From: Sympetrum striolatum
Lineage: Eukaryota; Arthropoda; Insecta; Odonata; Libellulidae
Direction: 5' to 3'
Assembly (NCBI GenBank): GCA_947579665.1
Contig: OX388344.1
Location: 11,774,346-11,838,345 of the forward strand
Length of the DNA stretch: 64,000 bases
The notes beneath the pieces were generated by a model, which did no database searches, was not told the origin of the DNA, and saw only the letters and a program-made list of their open reading frames with translations. Positions 27,645 through 38,506 of the stretch are shown in pieces. Within the stretch, counting starts at the first letter, position 1. The number at the start of each line of letters is the position of its first letter. The position numbers and the translations under genes are program-made.

Positions 27645-30239
27645 GTTCACCAGTAAGACCCGGGTTTAATGCCAGACGATGGAATTTCAGCGAATTTTAA
27701 GAAAAATTTCAATCCATTTTTTCTTTTGATGGCCGTCCCGATATGATTCCGACATGAAAATAGTGTTGTCGATCTGCTTGCAGTATGCAAGCTACATTTT
27801 ACTCGTACCTATATACACACTCACTCATTCATTCATTCATAGGGCATCAAAAGTCTAAGCATGTTCCACAAGTGCCACTGACTTGAAATTTTTACGACAT
27901 ATTGGCCATATCGTGTAACCTCCAGAAAAAATCCAACTTTGAACCTCAGTGTCATGGGTTCGATTCCAGAAGGCCCCAAAGTTCCGATTTTCTCCATAAG
28001 GATATATGGTGAAGATTTTCGAAAATTTTTTTGAGGCACTTCTCGGAAAGGTAGGGAGTTGAAATTCGAGGGATCGCTAGATGCCGTGGATATCCGACGA
28101 AAATAAAAAAGACATTGCCGGACATTGTCCATGGTTCGATGCTAGGTCGGGGCAAATATCGGCCGTTTAAAATGCATTGCGGCGATTTTGAATATTTTTT
28201 TTGGATCCTTTCCCGATAACATAGATACTTGAAACTCGGCAAGTGGATAGATATCATGAATATGTTTCATAATCAAATTTTACGTATTCGCTGATGGTCC
28301 TTGGTTCGAGCCCAGAGGGACATTTAAATTCCTCAATGTATTTCTTACGGAGATAACGGAAACAATATTTTGGCACTTCCCGGCATGCTATCGACTTCAA
28401 ACTTTGCATGTTATTAGAACAAGTCCTTAGAAATCAAACTGGGCATTCACGGCTATCAATGTGTCCTGGGTTCGACACCAGGTGTCTCTGCAATCAGAAG
28501 TTGATCCGATTTTTAGGAATTATTTTGAAACCTTTCCCAATAATATAGAAACTTGAAATTCGGCATATAGATAAGGATCATAAATAACTTTCTGAAACAT
28601 GTTTTTGATTTCCAAGATCGTCCTTGGTTCGAATCCAGAGAGCACTTCACATTCGTGAAAATTAGAACGTCTTTTGAGGCAGTTGTAGCAAATATTTCTG
28701 TTTGAATTTTCACACATAGCTAGCGATGGTGATCTTCTTTTTTTCTGCAGAGAAACTCACAGTAAAGACCCGGGTTCGATGCCAGACGATGAATTGTCAG
28801 CGAATTTTAAGAAAAATTTCAATCCTTTTTTTTTGATTTTGAGGACCGTCCCGATATTATGCCGATATGAAATTAGTATTGCCGATCTGCTTGCAGTATG
28901 CAAGCTACATTTTACTCGTATGATATATGAATGAATCCGGAGAAGCATCTATATATAATAGATATATGAATGAATCCGGAGAAGCATCTATATATAATAG
29001 ATATACACTAGGGATCAAAAGTCTAAGCATGTTCCACAAGTGCCAACGACTTGAAATTTTTACGACGTATTGGCCATAACGTGTAACCTCCAGGAAAAAG
29101 CTGACATTGAACCTCGGTGTCATGGGTTCGATTCCAGAAGGCCCCAAAGTCGCGATTTTCCCCATAAGGATACATGGCGGGGATTTTCGAAAATTTTTTT
29201 GAGGCACTTCCCGGAAAAGGAGAGAGTTGAAATTCAAGGGACCGCAAGATGCCGTGCATATCTAATGGAAACCATAAAGACATCCACGAATATTATCCTT
29301 GGTTCGATGCTAGGTCGGGGCAAAAATCGGCCGTTTAAAATGCATTGTGGCGATTTTTAAGATTTTTTTTGGACCCCTTTCCGAATGCATGGAAACTTGA
29401 AATTTGGCATGGGGTTAGAAATCATAAATATATTTCATTATAAAATTTTACATATTCGCTGGGGGTCCTTGGTTCGATCCCAGAGGGCCATTTGCACTTT
29501 ACAATGCATTTCTTATGGGGATAACAGAAACACATTTGAGGTACTTCCCGGTATGATATCGACTTCAAACTTTGTATGAAATTAGATCAAGTCCTAGCAA
29601 GTAATTTTGTGCATTTACAGCTTCCAATACGTCCAGGGTTCGACACCAGGCGTCTCTACAATCAGTCGCTGATCCGATTTTTAAGAATTATTTTGAACCC
29701 CTTCCCAATAATATTAAAACTTGAAATTCGGCATATATATAGAACTTATAGATACATTTCGAAAACACATTTTATATTTCCTAGATCGGCCTTGGTTCGA
29801 ATCCAGAGAGCTATAAACATTCGTGAAAAGTAGGTCTTCGTTTGAGGCAGTTGCAGCCAATATTTCTGCTTGAATTTTCACACCTATTTAGAGAAGATGA
29901 TCTTCTGATGTGCTGCATAGAAATTTCACCAAAAAGACCCGGGTTCGATGCCAAAAAATTAAATTGAAGCGAATTTTCAGAATAATTTCAATCCTTTTTT
30001 TCCTTTCCGGGGCCGTCCCGACATAATGCCGTTATGAAATTAGTGTTGTCGGTCTGCTTGCAGTATGCAAGCTACATTTTACTCGTATATATATATATCT
30101 ATTATATATAGATGCTTCTCCGGATTCATTCATGTATCCATATATATATATATATATAGAGAGGATACAAACTCACAGCCTAAACCACAAGAGTGATTGA
30201 GCTAAAATTTTTACGGCGTATTGGCCATAACGTGTAACC
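27645..30239 (+). repeat. Near-identical segmental duplication, copy B
   Basis: Second copy of 20759-23353. The flanking module sequences differ from those around copy A, so identity is confined to this ~2.6-kb block. Confidence 0.9.
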
Positions 30240-32552
30240 GCCAGAAAAATTGCGATTTTGCACCTCAGTGTCATGGGTTCGATTCCAGAGGGCCCCAAAG
30301 TCTCGATTTTTCCCGTTTAAATGCATTGCTTTGATTTTCGGGAATTTCTAAAAATTACTTCCGGGATAGGTAGAGAATCGAAAATCTAGGAGCCTTTATA
30401 TATGGTCATGATCTATCGAAAACATAAATGAGTTTTACGGAAAATATCCTGGGTTCGATGCTAGGTCGAGGCAAAAATCGGCCGTTTAAAATGTATTGTG
30501 GCGATTTTTAAGATTTTTTTTTGGACCCATTCCCGATGTCATGGAAACTTGAAATTCGGCATGGAGTTGGAGATTATAAATATATTTCATAATCAAATTT
30601 TACATATTCGCTTATGGTCCTTGGTTCGATCCCAGAGGGCCATTTACATTTCTCAATGCATTTCTTAAGGAGATAACGGAAACGAATTTTAGGTACTTTC
30701 CGGCATGCTATCGACTTAAAACTTATCGTGATAGAAGAACCAGTCTTAACAAATCAAACTATGCATTCATAGCTATCAATGTGTCCTGGGTTCGACACCA
30801 GGTGTCTCTGCAATCAGAAGTTGATCCGATATTTAGGAATTATTTTGAAACCTTTCCCAATAATATAGAAACTTGAAATTTGGCATATGGATTGAGATCA
30901 TTAATAACTTTCAGAAAATTTTTTAAATTTCCAAGATCGTCCTTGGTTCGAGTCCCGAGAGCCATTTACATTCGTGAACATTAGAGCGTCTTTTGAGGCA
31001 GTTGTAGCCAATATTTCTGCTTAAATTTTCACACATAGTTAGAGATGGTGATCTTCTATTGTGCTACATAGTAAGTTCACCAGTAAGATCCGCGTTCGAT
31101 GCCAGACGAAGAAATTTCAGCGAATTTTAAGAAAAATTTCAATCCTTTTTTTTTCTTTTGAGGACATTCCCGATATGATGCCGATATGAAATTAGTATTG
31201 CCGATCTGCTTGCAGTATGCAAGCTACATTTTACTCGTATATAGGTATATCCGGAGAAACGGAGGCATTTACATTCGTGGAAATTAGAACGTCTTTTGAG
31301 GCAGTTGCAGCCAATATTTCTCCTTGAATTTTCACACATTGTTAGAGATGGTGATCTTCTGTAGTACTGTAAGTACTGCAGAACATAGAATAGTAAGTTA
31401 TGCAGGAAGACCCGGGTTCGATGCCAGACGATGAAATTTTCAGCGAATTTTAAGTATATTTTCAATCTTTTTTTTTTTTTTTTGAAGACCGTCCCGATAA
31501 AATGCCGATTTTAAATTATACTAATTCACAGGCTAAACCACAAGCGTCATTGACTTGAAATTTTTATGACGTATTGGCCATAACGTGTAACCGCCAGAAA
31601 AATTGCGATTTTGAACCTCAGTGTCATGGGTTCGATTCCAGAGGGCCCCAAAATCCCAATTTTTTCCATTTAAATGCATTGCTTTGATTTTCTGGAATTT
31701 TAAAAAAATACTTCCCGGATAGGTAGAGAATCAAAACCCTAGGAGCCTATATTTATAGTCATGATCTATGGAAAACATAAATGACTTTGACGGAATATAT
31801 CCTGGGTTCGATGCTGGAACGATGCAAATATCTGCCCTTTTAAATGCATGGGAGTAGTTTTTCATTATTTTTTTGATGCACTTTTCGAAATGATACGAAG
31901 TTTGCAAGTGGCTGGAAGATTCATGGTAAAAATTTATTTCAGAAAAAAATTTTCATAAGACCTTACTATTCCTGGGTTCGATTCCAGAGCACATTAACAT
32001 TTCTCTCATAAGGAATATAAGGGAAAAGTAAGACTTCGATTGAGGCAGTTGCAGCCAATATTTCTGCTTGAATTTTCGCAAATAGTTAAAGAATAATATC
32101 TTCTATTATGTTGCATAGGAAGTTTCACCAGAAAGTCCCGGGTTCGATGCCGGGCGGTAAATATGTCTCCGTTTAAAATACATAGGGTTAGTATTTCATT
32201 ATTTTTTTGATGCACTTATCGAAATGATAGGAAGTTCGTGCTTAGCTGGAAGATGTATGGTAAGAATTTGTTTAAGAAAAAAATTTTTTATAAGACCTTA
32301 CTATTCTTTGGTTCGATGCAAGAGCACATTAACATTTCTCTCATAAGGAATATAAGGGAAAAGTAAGACGTCGTTTGAAGCAGTTGCAGCCAATATTTCT
32401 GCTTGAATTTTCACTCATAGTTAGAGATGGTGATCTTCTGTTGTGCTGTATAGTAAGTTTGCCAGAAATCCCGGGTTCGATGCCAGACGATTAAATTGCA
32501 ACGAATTTTAAGAATATTTTCAATCCTTTTTTTTTTCTTTTGAGGACCGTCC

Positions 32553-32768
32553 CATCTATTGAGGATAATTGGAAATTTTGTTTATAAGCTTCGACACTAA
32601 TGCCATCTCTTGAGGAAAATCGGAACTTTTGTTTATAAACTTCGCCACTAATGCCATCTCTTGAGGGAAATTGGAACTTTGGTTTGTAAACTTCGCCACT
32701 AATGCCATCTCTTCAGGAAAATTGGTACTTTCGTTATTAAACATTGAAATTAATGCTGCATCTCCAGA
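32553..32768 (-). repeat. 51-bp tandem repeat, about 4.2 copies
   Basis: Copies start at 32553, 32604, 32655 and 32706, with a decayed fifth from about 32759. The period is exactly 51 bp and the text is 'catctcttgaggaaaattgg' with variants. On the minus strand it reads as a 17-residue repeat containing FPQEMALV, open for about 62 codons. It adjoins the end of satellite block III. Whether it is a protein fragment or a chance open minisatellite cannot be decided from four units. Confidence 0.85.
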
Positions 32769-33409
32769 AAAATGTGACCTTTTTTTAACTGAAAAATAAA
32801 AATATCCCTAAGTAAACTGTAACATTACCATAAGTAGTGATATAATTCAGTATCATACTTATACTATATTTAGCAAAAGTCTACTTTACCTAGGAAGGCG
32901 GGTTAAAAAAATAAATGTTAACTTTTTTAACCAAAGATCTTTATCTATGTATAATAATTAAAGAACTGTTTAAATATTCATGTTCCAATATTGCATTTAC
33001 TTTGATATTTTTCCTATTTATAAGTAACCTAACAGTTTCAAACTTTTGGAGTATATAAAAAGGGTCTATTATATTGATTTTTAATAACGAAGTCACTCTA
33101 TGTTTCAAATGCCGTAGGAAAATAATGAATATTCATTTCATTCCTTTCGAAAAAAAGTCAAAATATAGTGCATATATAATTTTTCGATTTTTTTATGAAA
33201 CTTCCTGTTTAGCAGTTTTCGACTATGACATACGATTAGTAATATTTGCATTATTGTAAAATTAATCCTTATCACTGTCACCAACCTTTAAAAATAAAAT
33301 TTAAAATTAAGTTTTTGAATTAATGAAACTAAAAAAAACAAACTCTCACTGGTTGGAACGATAAGAAAAAATAGAAGAGAATTACCTCCTTCGCTTCATC
33401 ACAGCGATG
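32769..33409. other. No gene recognised
   Basis: AT-rich sequence between the 51-bp repeat and the piggyBac remnant. It may be the decayed 5' part of the transposon, but no transposase motif could be read here. Confidence 0.4.
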
Positions 33410-34110
33410 AAATGTACTCAACTAGAGTTTATAAAAATGGACTAGGCCATAGCTTAACAAATTACCAAGCAAAAAATATAAAAATTTGCTTTTAATCAGT
33501 TCAATGCATCAGGACGTGATGATTTCTGACTCAGAAAAAGAAACCGGATACAGTTTTGTTTTACAACTGCAACAAAGTAGGAGTAGATGTAATGGATAGC
33601 TTGTGCCGGAAATATCCAACTCATTCGGCTGCAAGGAGATGGCCAGTGCATGTATTTTTTAACATGTTGGACCTGGCCTCAATAAATAGCTGGGTTCTAT
33701 TCAAAGAAACCACTAGGCGTAAACTCAGCCGGAAGGAGTAAATTCAAAGACTTGTATTAGAAATTATTGGAATCTTATTATAGATAGAGCTTTACTTTAC
33801 AGGTTAGATGGAAGAGGAGACTTTTTAGTCTCAATCCTCAATCTCGCCTAATAAAGACCCCTAATAATAATAATAATAATAGTGCCACCTCTCTCATGTT
33901 CCTTTGCAATGTCGGGAATTTCATCAGGGGAAGCAAGTGCGCCAATAAGACCGCAGAAAAGAAGAAAGTGTCAGATCTCATCTGGATGTTATAACAAATC
34001 CAGTAATTTGTGCCTAAAATGTAGGAAAATATACAGTGGAATATGCTCTGTAAAAGTGGCAATGTGCAGAATCTGCGGTAAAAAATTATGTACTCTTGGA
34101 TACATAGAGT
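33410..34110 (+). pseudogene. Degenerate piggyBac transposase, C-terminal part
   Basis: Three reading frames must be combined to follow the family pattern. First comes STRVYKNG and then LLISSMHQD (33420-33525), matching the piggyBac core block before the last catalytic region. Next is a 61-codon frame from 33556 with YNCNKVGVDVMD, the RRWPVHVFFNMLDLASIN signature and LFKE. Finally a Cys-rich tail (about 33950-34080) with paired CxxC-type cysteines matches the C-terminal zinc-binding domain of piggyBac-derived proteins. The family normally encodes a DDD transposase of roughly 550-650 residues cutting at TTAA; here only the last third survives. At least two frameshifts and missing N-terminal catalytic blocks make it inactive. 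No terminal repeats were found. Confidence 0.85.
33863..33882. repeat. (TAA)n microsatellite
   Basis: A short run of TAA/AAT trinucleotides inside the piggyBac remnant, between the DDE region and the Cys-rich tail. Confidence 0.85.
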
Positions 34111-35309
34111 GATATTCTCTCTTATCATATATCTTAAAAATTTTAACCCATTAATTAATAAGGAATAAATATTAATTTGTAAGAACAATAGCGAAGCTTT
34201 ATTATGATTTCAAACCTTATATTGCGAAGATGATGAAGTGTTACTATAATGACTTGGATTTATTGTAAACTAGCGAATGATGGAAGGAAATGACATTTTA
34301 AGAATGATGTAAGTATTAAGGTAAGTCTAAAATAAAAATCAACGGAATAAAACTAGCACCAGAGTGGATAAGCACAGAATGAGATATGAGTAAGAAAAGG
34401 CCATTCTCGATAAATGCATGATTAATTGCTAGGTTTTCCATGAAGGTCTGATCGCTGCCTTCACTTTACAACCGAAAATTTTAGTAACCCTGCTTCTTAA
34501 TAGTTTATAAACTTATTCGGGATCCCCAAGAGTTTCGACAAATCACATGAAACACTTCTGTGCTCAAAATATCCCTTTAGTTATTTATTCTGCGATCGTA
34601 TAACTCTCTGTTTAGAGATCCTTTCTTACGATTGGTAGCCCTGATTTTTAAAGTTAGTACTCTTGACATTAATTCTAATTGTTCAAGAAAGAGGATTGAA
34701 TGTAAACTTGAGATATCAGTTTGAGATTTACCTGAGAAAAACATTGGAAGAACATTTTATAATGATATAACTAATATGTTGGCAACCCTGCTAAAAATTT
34801 TTTTATGAATTTTTAATGTTATAGAACGACTTGGCATTGACGAAAATCACAGATTGGAAATTTTCACGACGAAATTCGAAAACTTCTTCCGCCATCATAT
34901 TTGATGAAGGTTTTTTCCGAGGCACGAACGAGTGGTTTTATATGGTTTCCGTCAGATGGCATAACAATCTTGGCGTGACGTGAATGACTTTTATCAACAA
35001 TTCGGACTTTTTTCCACTTATTCCGAAAATATGAGTTTGATTGGTCCAGTATGAATGGATAAAATATTCTAGAATATGAAATTCTGCAGATTTAGGACAT
35101 CGGTCAAAATTTTGTTTAATTAATTTAAATTTAAACAAAATACGAGGTAAAACACCTTATCAGCATTTGTGTAATGGTCAAACTTAGAAGTTATGCAATA
35201 TTCAGGTCCTTGAAAATCATAAAAGTATTTAATTACGAATTTTAAAAGAAGGTGGTCAAATGCCCACCTACCGTCTTTCTGGGTAGGCCGAAACACCGTC
35301 CTCCTAGTA
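34111..35309. other. No gene recognised
   Basis: AT-rich DNA with scattered short frames and no similarity I can name. It may contain the interior of the element whose end lies at 35310-35489. Confidence 0.4.
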
Positions 35310-35489
35310 TTAATGAGTTTGCCATAGAAGCGTTCAACTCCTCTAGTTTTCAATACATTAAGTTTTTAAAAGATTTGACATATTTGTAGTAAGAAGCGAG
35401 CATGACTAAACTAGCCCCTGTAAGTTAGGCATTTTTCATTTTAACAGGCAGCTTGCACCCCCCTAGTCCAGTGGCTGGCGACGCCCTTG
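35310..35489 (+). mobile_element. hAT-like element, terminal ~180 bp
   Basis: This matches the reverse complement of the left end of the hAT-like element at 57640-57820. Shared landmarks are 'gtaatgagtt'-type text, 'ctcctctagttttcaat', 'ctagcccctgtaagttaggc', a C-run and the terminal CTGGCGACGCCCTTG. It ends at 35489. Homology stops inward of about 35310, and no partner terminus or target duplication of ATCCCAGG was found to the left, so this is a partial copy or a family member with a different interior. Confidence 0.75.
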
Positions 35490-35497
35490 ATCCCAGG

Positions 35498-37890
35498 ATA
35501 TATTCACATCACCTCTGAGCCTGTTTACGATATTATCGTCATTTTTTGCAGATGTATGCCTTGAGGTTGAAGGGAATCAACATCATTTCCTTAGTAACCA
35601 TAACAGTTTCTGTAGAAAGATTGTCATCCATTCCGATCCGCGCCATCATCGTCTCCATGAAGTACCCCATTCATATTCCTTCAGCGACGAACTTTTAATT
35701 ACATCTCCGTCCACATCTAAGAATGTAATTTTCAAGCAATTTTCCATCTCATATATAAACCCTAAAAGATGCCTCGAATTTTAGATAGATTGAAGATATT
35801 GAAGTAAGTAACCTGTAACCACTACATGGAAGACTAAACCATGGAATTCTCTTTCCTCATTCGCCCCCACGGAGAAGCTACCTTTGTTAATTCGTTGGGA
35901 AGGAGGGTATGAATGGCACTCATTTACTGGTATGTAGACGAAAAAGAGGAGAGCAGAAATAGCACCCAAGGGGACTGACCGCTGAAACCCTTAGCAGCAG
36001 ATTTAAATTTATTATACATGCATAACTGTTTACGTGCAAATATTAAGAGTGGAGTTGTTATGTCTAAAATTATTGGCTCATTCCTTTTTCCAATGTTGAA
36101 ATTCTTAATCGCTTTAGCATTTAAACATTCATTTCGGAGAAGGTGTTTATAAAAGGAATTAAATAATTACAAGTATATTATTCAATACTTTGGGTGCTTG
36201 ACTCGACTCTGCACGACTATTCCTTCTGATTCAATTATTCAGAAGAAATTTTCGCGCATACAATATGAAGCGGTTCGTTAGAAGACCACAGGTTCGATAG
36301 CAGTGAGTCCAAAATGATCGGAGCCCTCCGCTGGGTATCTTTTAAGAATAATAACTCTGTATAGACAATAATTATGTGATACATTCCTTAGCTGTGATTT
36401 ACATGACGCGATGAAATGACCCTATTCTCAACTATCGTGATTTTCGCCGCCATATGGTGAAAAGATTATTGCGAGATTATAGCGAGGACAGATGGCCTAT
36501 ATTGGTATCATCTCACATGCTTATAGTATAAAGTGTTAAATTATTTAAAGTAAAATTCCCTGCAAATTTAAATGGCGCCCAAACAACATGGATACTTGTT
36601 GATGGCCGTTCAAGAATGAAACATGCAAATAACCTAAATTTCTTCCTCCCAAAACATTTACATCCGATAGTTGGAGACACAATATGTCCTTTTTGCGTCT
36701 AACGCTATCGGGTAAATCTCTCAGTGGTGTGGTCATTTTTTCTGAGATCAATTTAATGGAAATAAATTATTCTTAAAAAAATGATATCTAAAATGTAGTG
36801 AGTTGTAGGAAAAAACAGACGAAGTTTAGAAATGGGATTTCCACTTTTGAACCGATGACGTCACGTAAACTCAATCTCTGATCTCTTCCCCGAGGATTTC
36901 AGGAGGGGTTTCCCTAACGAGATCTGTCTAACTTAGTACGTAAAGGAAATGTCGAAACTGCATCCAGCAAAGTTAAAAGAGAACCGATGATGAATCAATG
37001 CGAAGGAATGCACCGAATCAAGTGCTACTACGCCTTAACTACATCCGAGTATTTAGATCCGGTTCTCTCCGAAAGGGTATTTCTGCATGCACGGGTCTGT
37101 GAGAATGTTCACCCAAAGCACGAGAACCAGGATCCTTAAAATTGTGCGAAATATTAAAAGTCCGCGCTCAGCAAATCACTCTCAACTTTTCATGCTTCTT
37201 CATAATCAAGGCGTAGACATGGATGCGAAGTTCGGGCTTCCGTTGTTTGGTAAAATTCAATTAGAAGGTGCTATCAGACGAGACAAGGGCAAGGTAAGTA
37301 AGATAGCTCCTCTATCAATGGGCCAATTGCTATAAGGATCACGCTCATTCTGACACCTTACATTATCAAAGGACATCGGAAGACTACCATTAAGTAAAAC
37401 AAATCTTCATCAGTGACATTGGGAAATTACCCCGACACATATTTTAGCTTAGATGCGAATAGCACGCACTTTCCAAACGTGTTATTGCTATTTATTTCCA
37501 GCTTCATAAATTCCGAAAAACGTGTACGATTCCACTACGTACAGTAGAATGGAAAACGCCTTTATAGAGTGCGAAATAGGGATTAAGAGTCATCCATTAA
37601 ACAATAATCTAATACTCATAAAAGAATAAATAGACATAAAATCAAAACATAACAGAAATACTTACGGATTGTTATCTAATGATGTGGAAATATTGAAAGA
37701 ACGAAGGGTTTTGCGAAAAGAATAAAAATATTTGTTATTTTTAACCACAGAAAAAATAACCATTGTAAGAAAACAACCACAAAGAAAAAAATAAAAACCT
37801 ACGAAATTTGTAGGAATGGAAGAAGGAAAGAGATAGATAGATTAAAAAATTATTCTTTATCGGTAGTATATAATTGTTTCCTTTGTAATT
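35498..37890. other. No gene recognised
   Basis: About 2.4 kb of mixed-composition DNA. 36800-37340 is somewhat GC-richer with short frames, but none matches a family I recognise. Confidence 0.45.
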
Positions 37891-38505
37891 AAAGGCTGGT
37901 TCACACTGTAGGCACGTTCAGGGTGCGATCTCACGTCGGTTATGTTACACACAAAATTGATACAATGGAATTGAATGAGAATGTTCACATAAGGAGGGGT
38001 CAGTCACGGTCGCCTCCCTAGTGACACAGGTTGTTGGGCCAATGTTAGGATTTACCGTTGGGAAATGGTTAGAGAAAAACTAACCATTTATCGCGTATAT
38101 TTAGATATAAATGGGGAAACTTTGTATACACTGTAACGATGTGCAACCATTTGTGTATCACTTGTATATAGACACAAATACTTTATTCAAAAGTACCAAG
38201 CGCACTCCTCATCCCCAAACGTTTCACAGAAAAGTGATCATTAATGTTAGCAAACGGCAGTACGTATCTTCCCATACAACAATAATATTTATCATAAGCA
38301 TTAAAGTACGTGTTAATAAGAAATAACGTTGAAAAAGGTAGTGATTTGAATCGGAAGTTAAATGAGGTCGGTTTCAACGATCACTGTTGTCTACAGACGT
38401 TGTCCCTCACCGTCGTCTTCCGAAAAAACCCATCGTCATCACAAGCACAGGAACCTCCGAACTCCCCGAGCGATATACCTGGACGCCCTCTCTCCCATCG
38501 CCCTC
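37891..38505 (+). repeat. Left arm of a ~615-bp inverted repeat (element terminus)
   Basis: Starts with AAAGGCTGGTTCACACTG and is the near-identical reverse complement of 51302-51924 (about 93-96% by eye). It leads directly into the 30-bp minisatellite. The terminus style (short G/C-rich start, 'ttcacact') resembles DNA-transposon ends such as PIF/Harbinger, but no target duplication could be matched between 37890 and 51925. It contains a short open frame shared by both arms that does not evolve like a protein. Confidence 0.8.
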
Positions 38506-38506
38506 T

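Larger units (their letters stand above)
16749..32550 (+). repeat. B-box satellite, block III (about 13 higher-order units, plus orientation)
   Basis: Unit ends are marked by GCTTGCAGTATGCAAGC at 17819, 19771, 20890, 22003, 23170, 24323, 25475, 26606, 27776, 28889, 30056 and 31208. Spacing is 1113-1170 bp, except 1952 bp for the second interval, which contains a rearranged partial unit around 18730-19190. In the unit from 21071 the boxes start at 21071, 21247, 21417, 21583, 21740 and 21887, and the next unit starts at 22239, giving steps of 176, 170, 166, 157, 147 and 352 bp. Modules share text outside the box, such as 'cgatttttaag', 'gaaacttgaaattcggcat' and 'aatgcatt', so they are diverged copies of one ~165-bp monomer. 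The last ~750 bp are the variant subfamily. Confidence 0.9.

Noticed and set aside
9461..29283. A recurring ~60-100-residue 'protein' containing SGIEPMT in the satellite
   Set aside because: It is the translation of module 1 around its T-arm-like box. It overlaps open frames on the other strand and is broken in many units; SGIEP-type strings are typical of translated tRNA-like DNA.
9497..32550. A cluster of true tRNA genes
   Set aside because: Only the T-arm-like element is present. No acceptor stem, D-arm/A box or anticodon arm with correct spacing could be built.
9497..32550. CRISPR array
   Set aside because: Repeats are long, diverged, higher-order and eukaryotic in context; there are no short unique spacers between identical short repeats and no cas genes.
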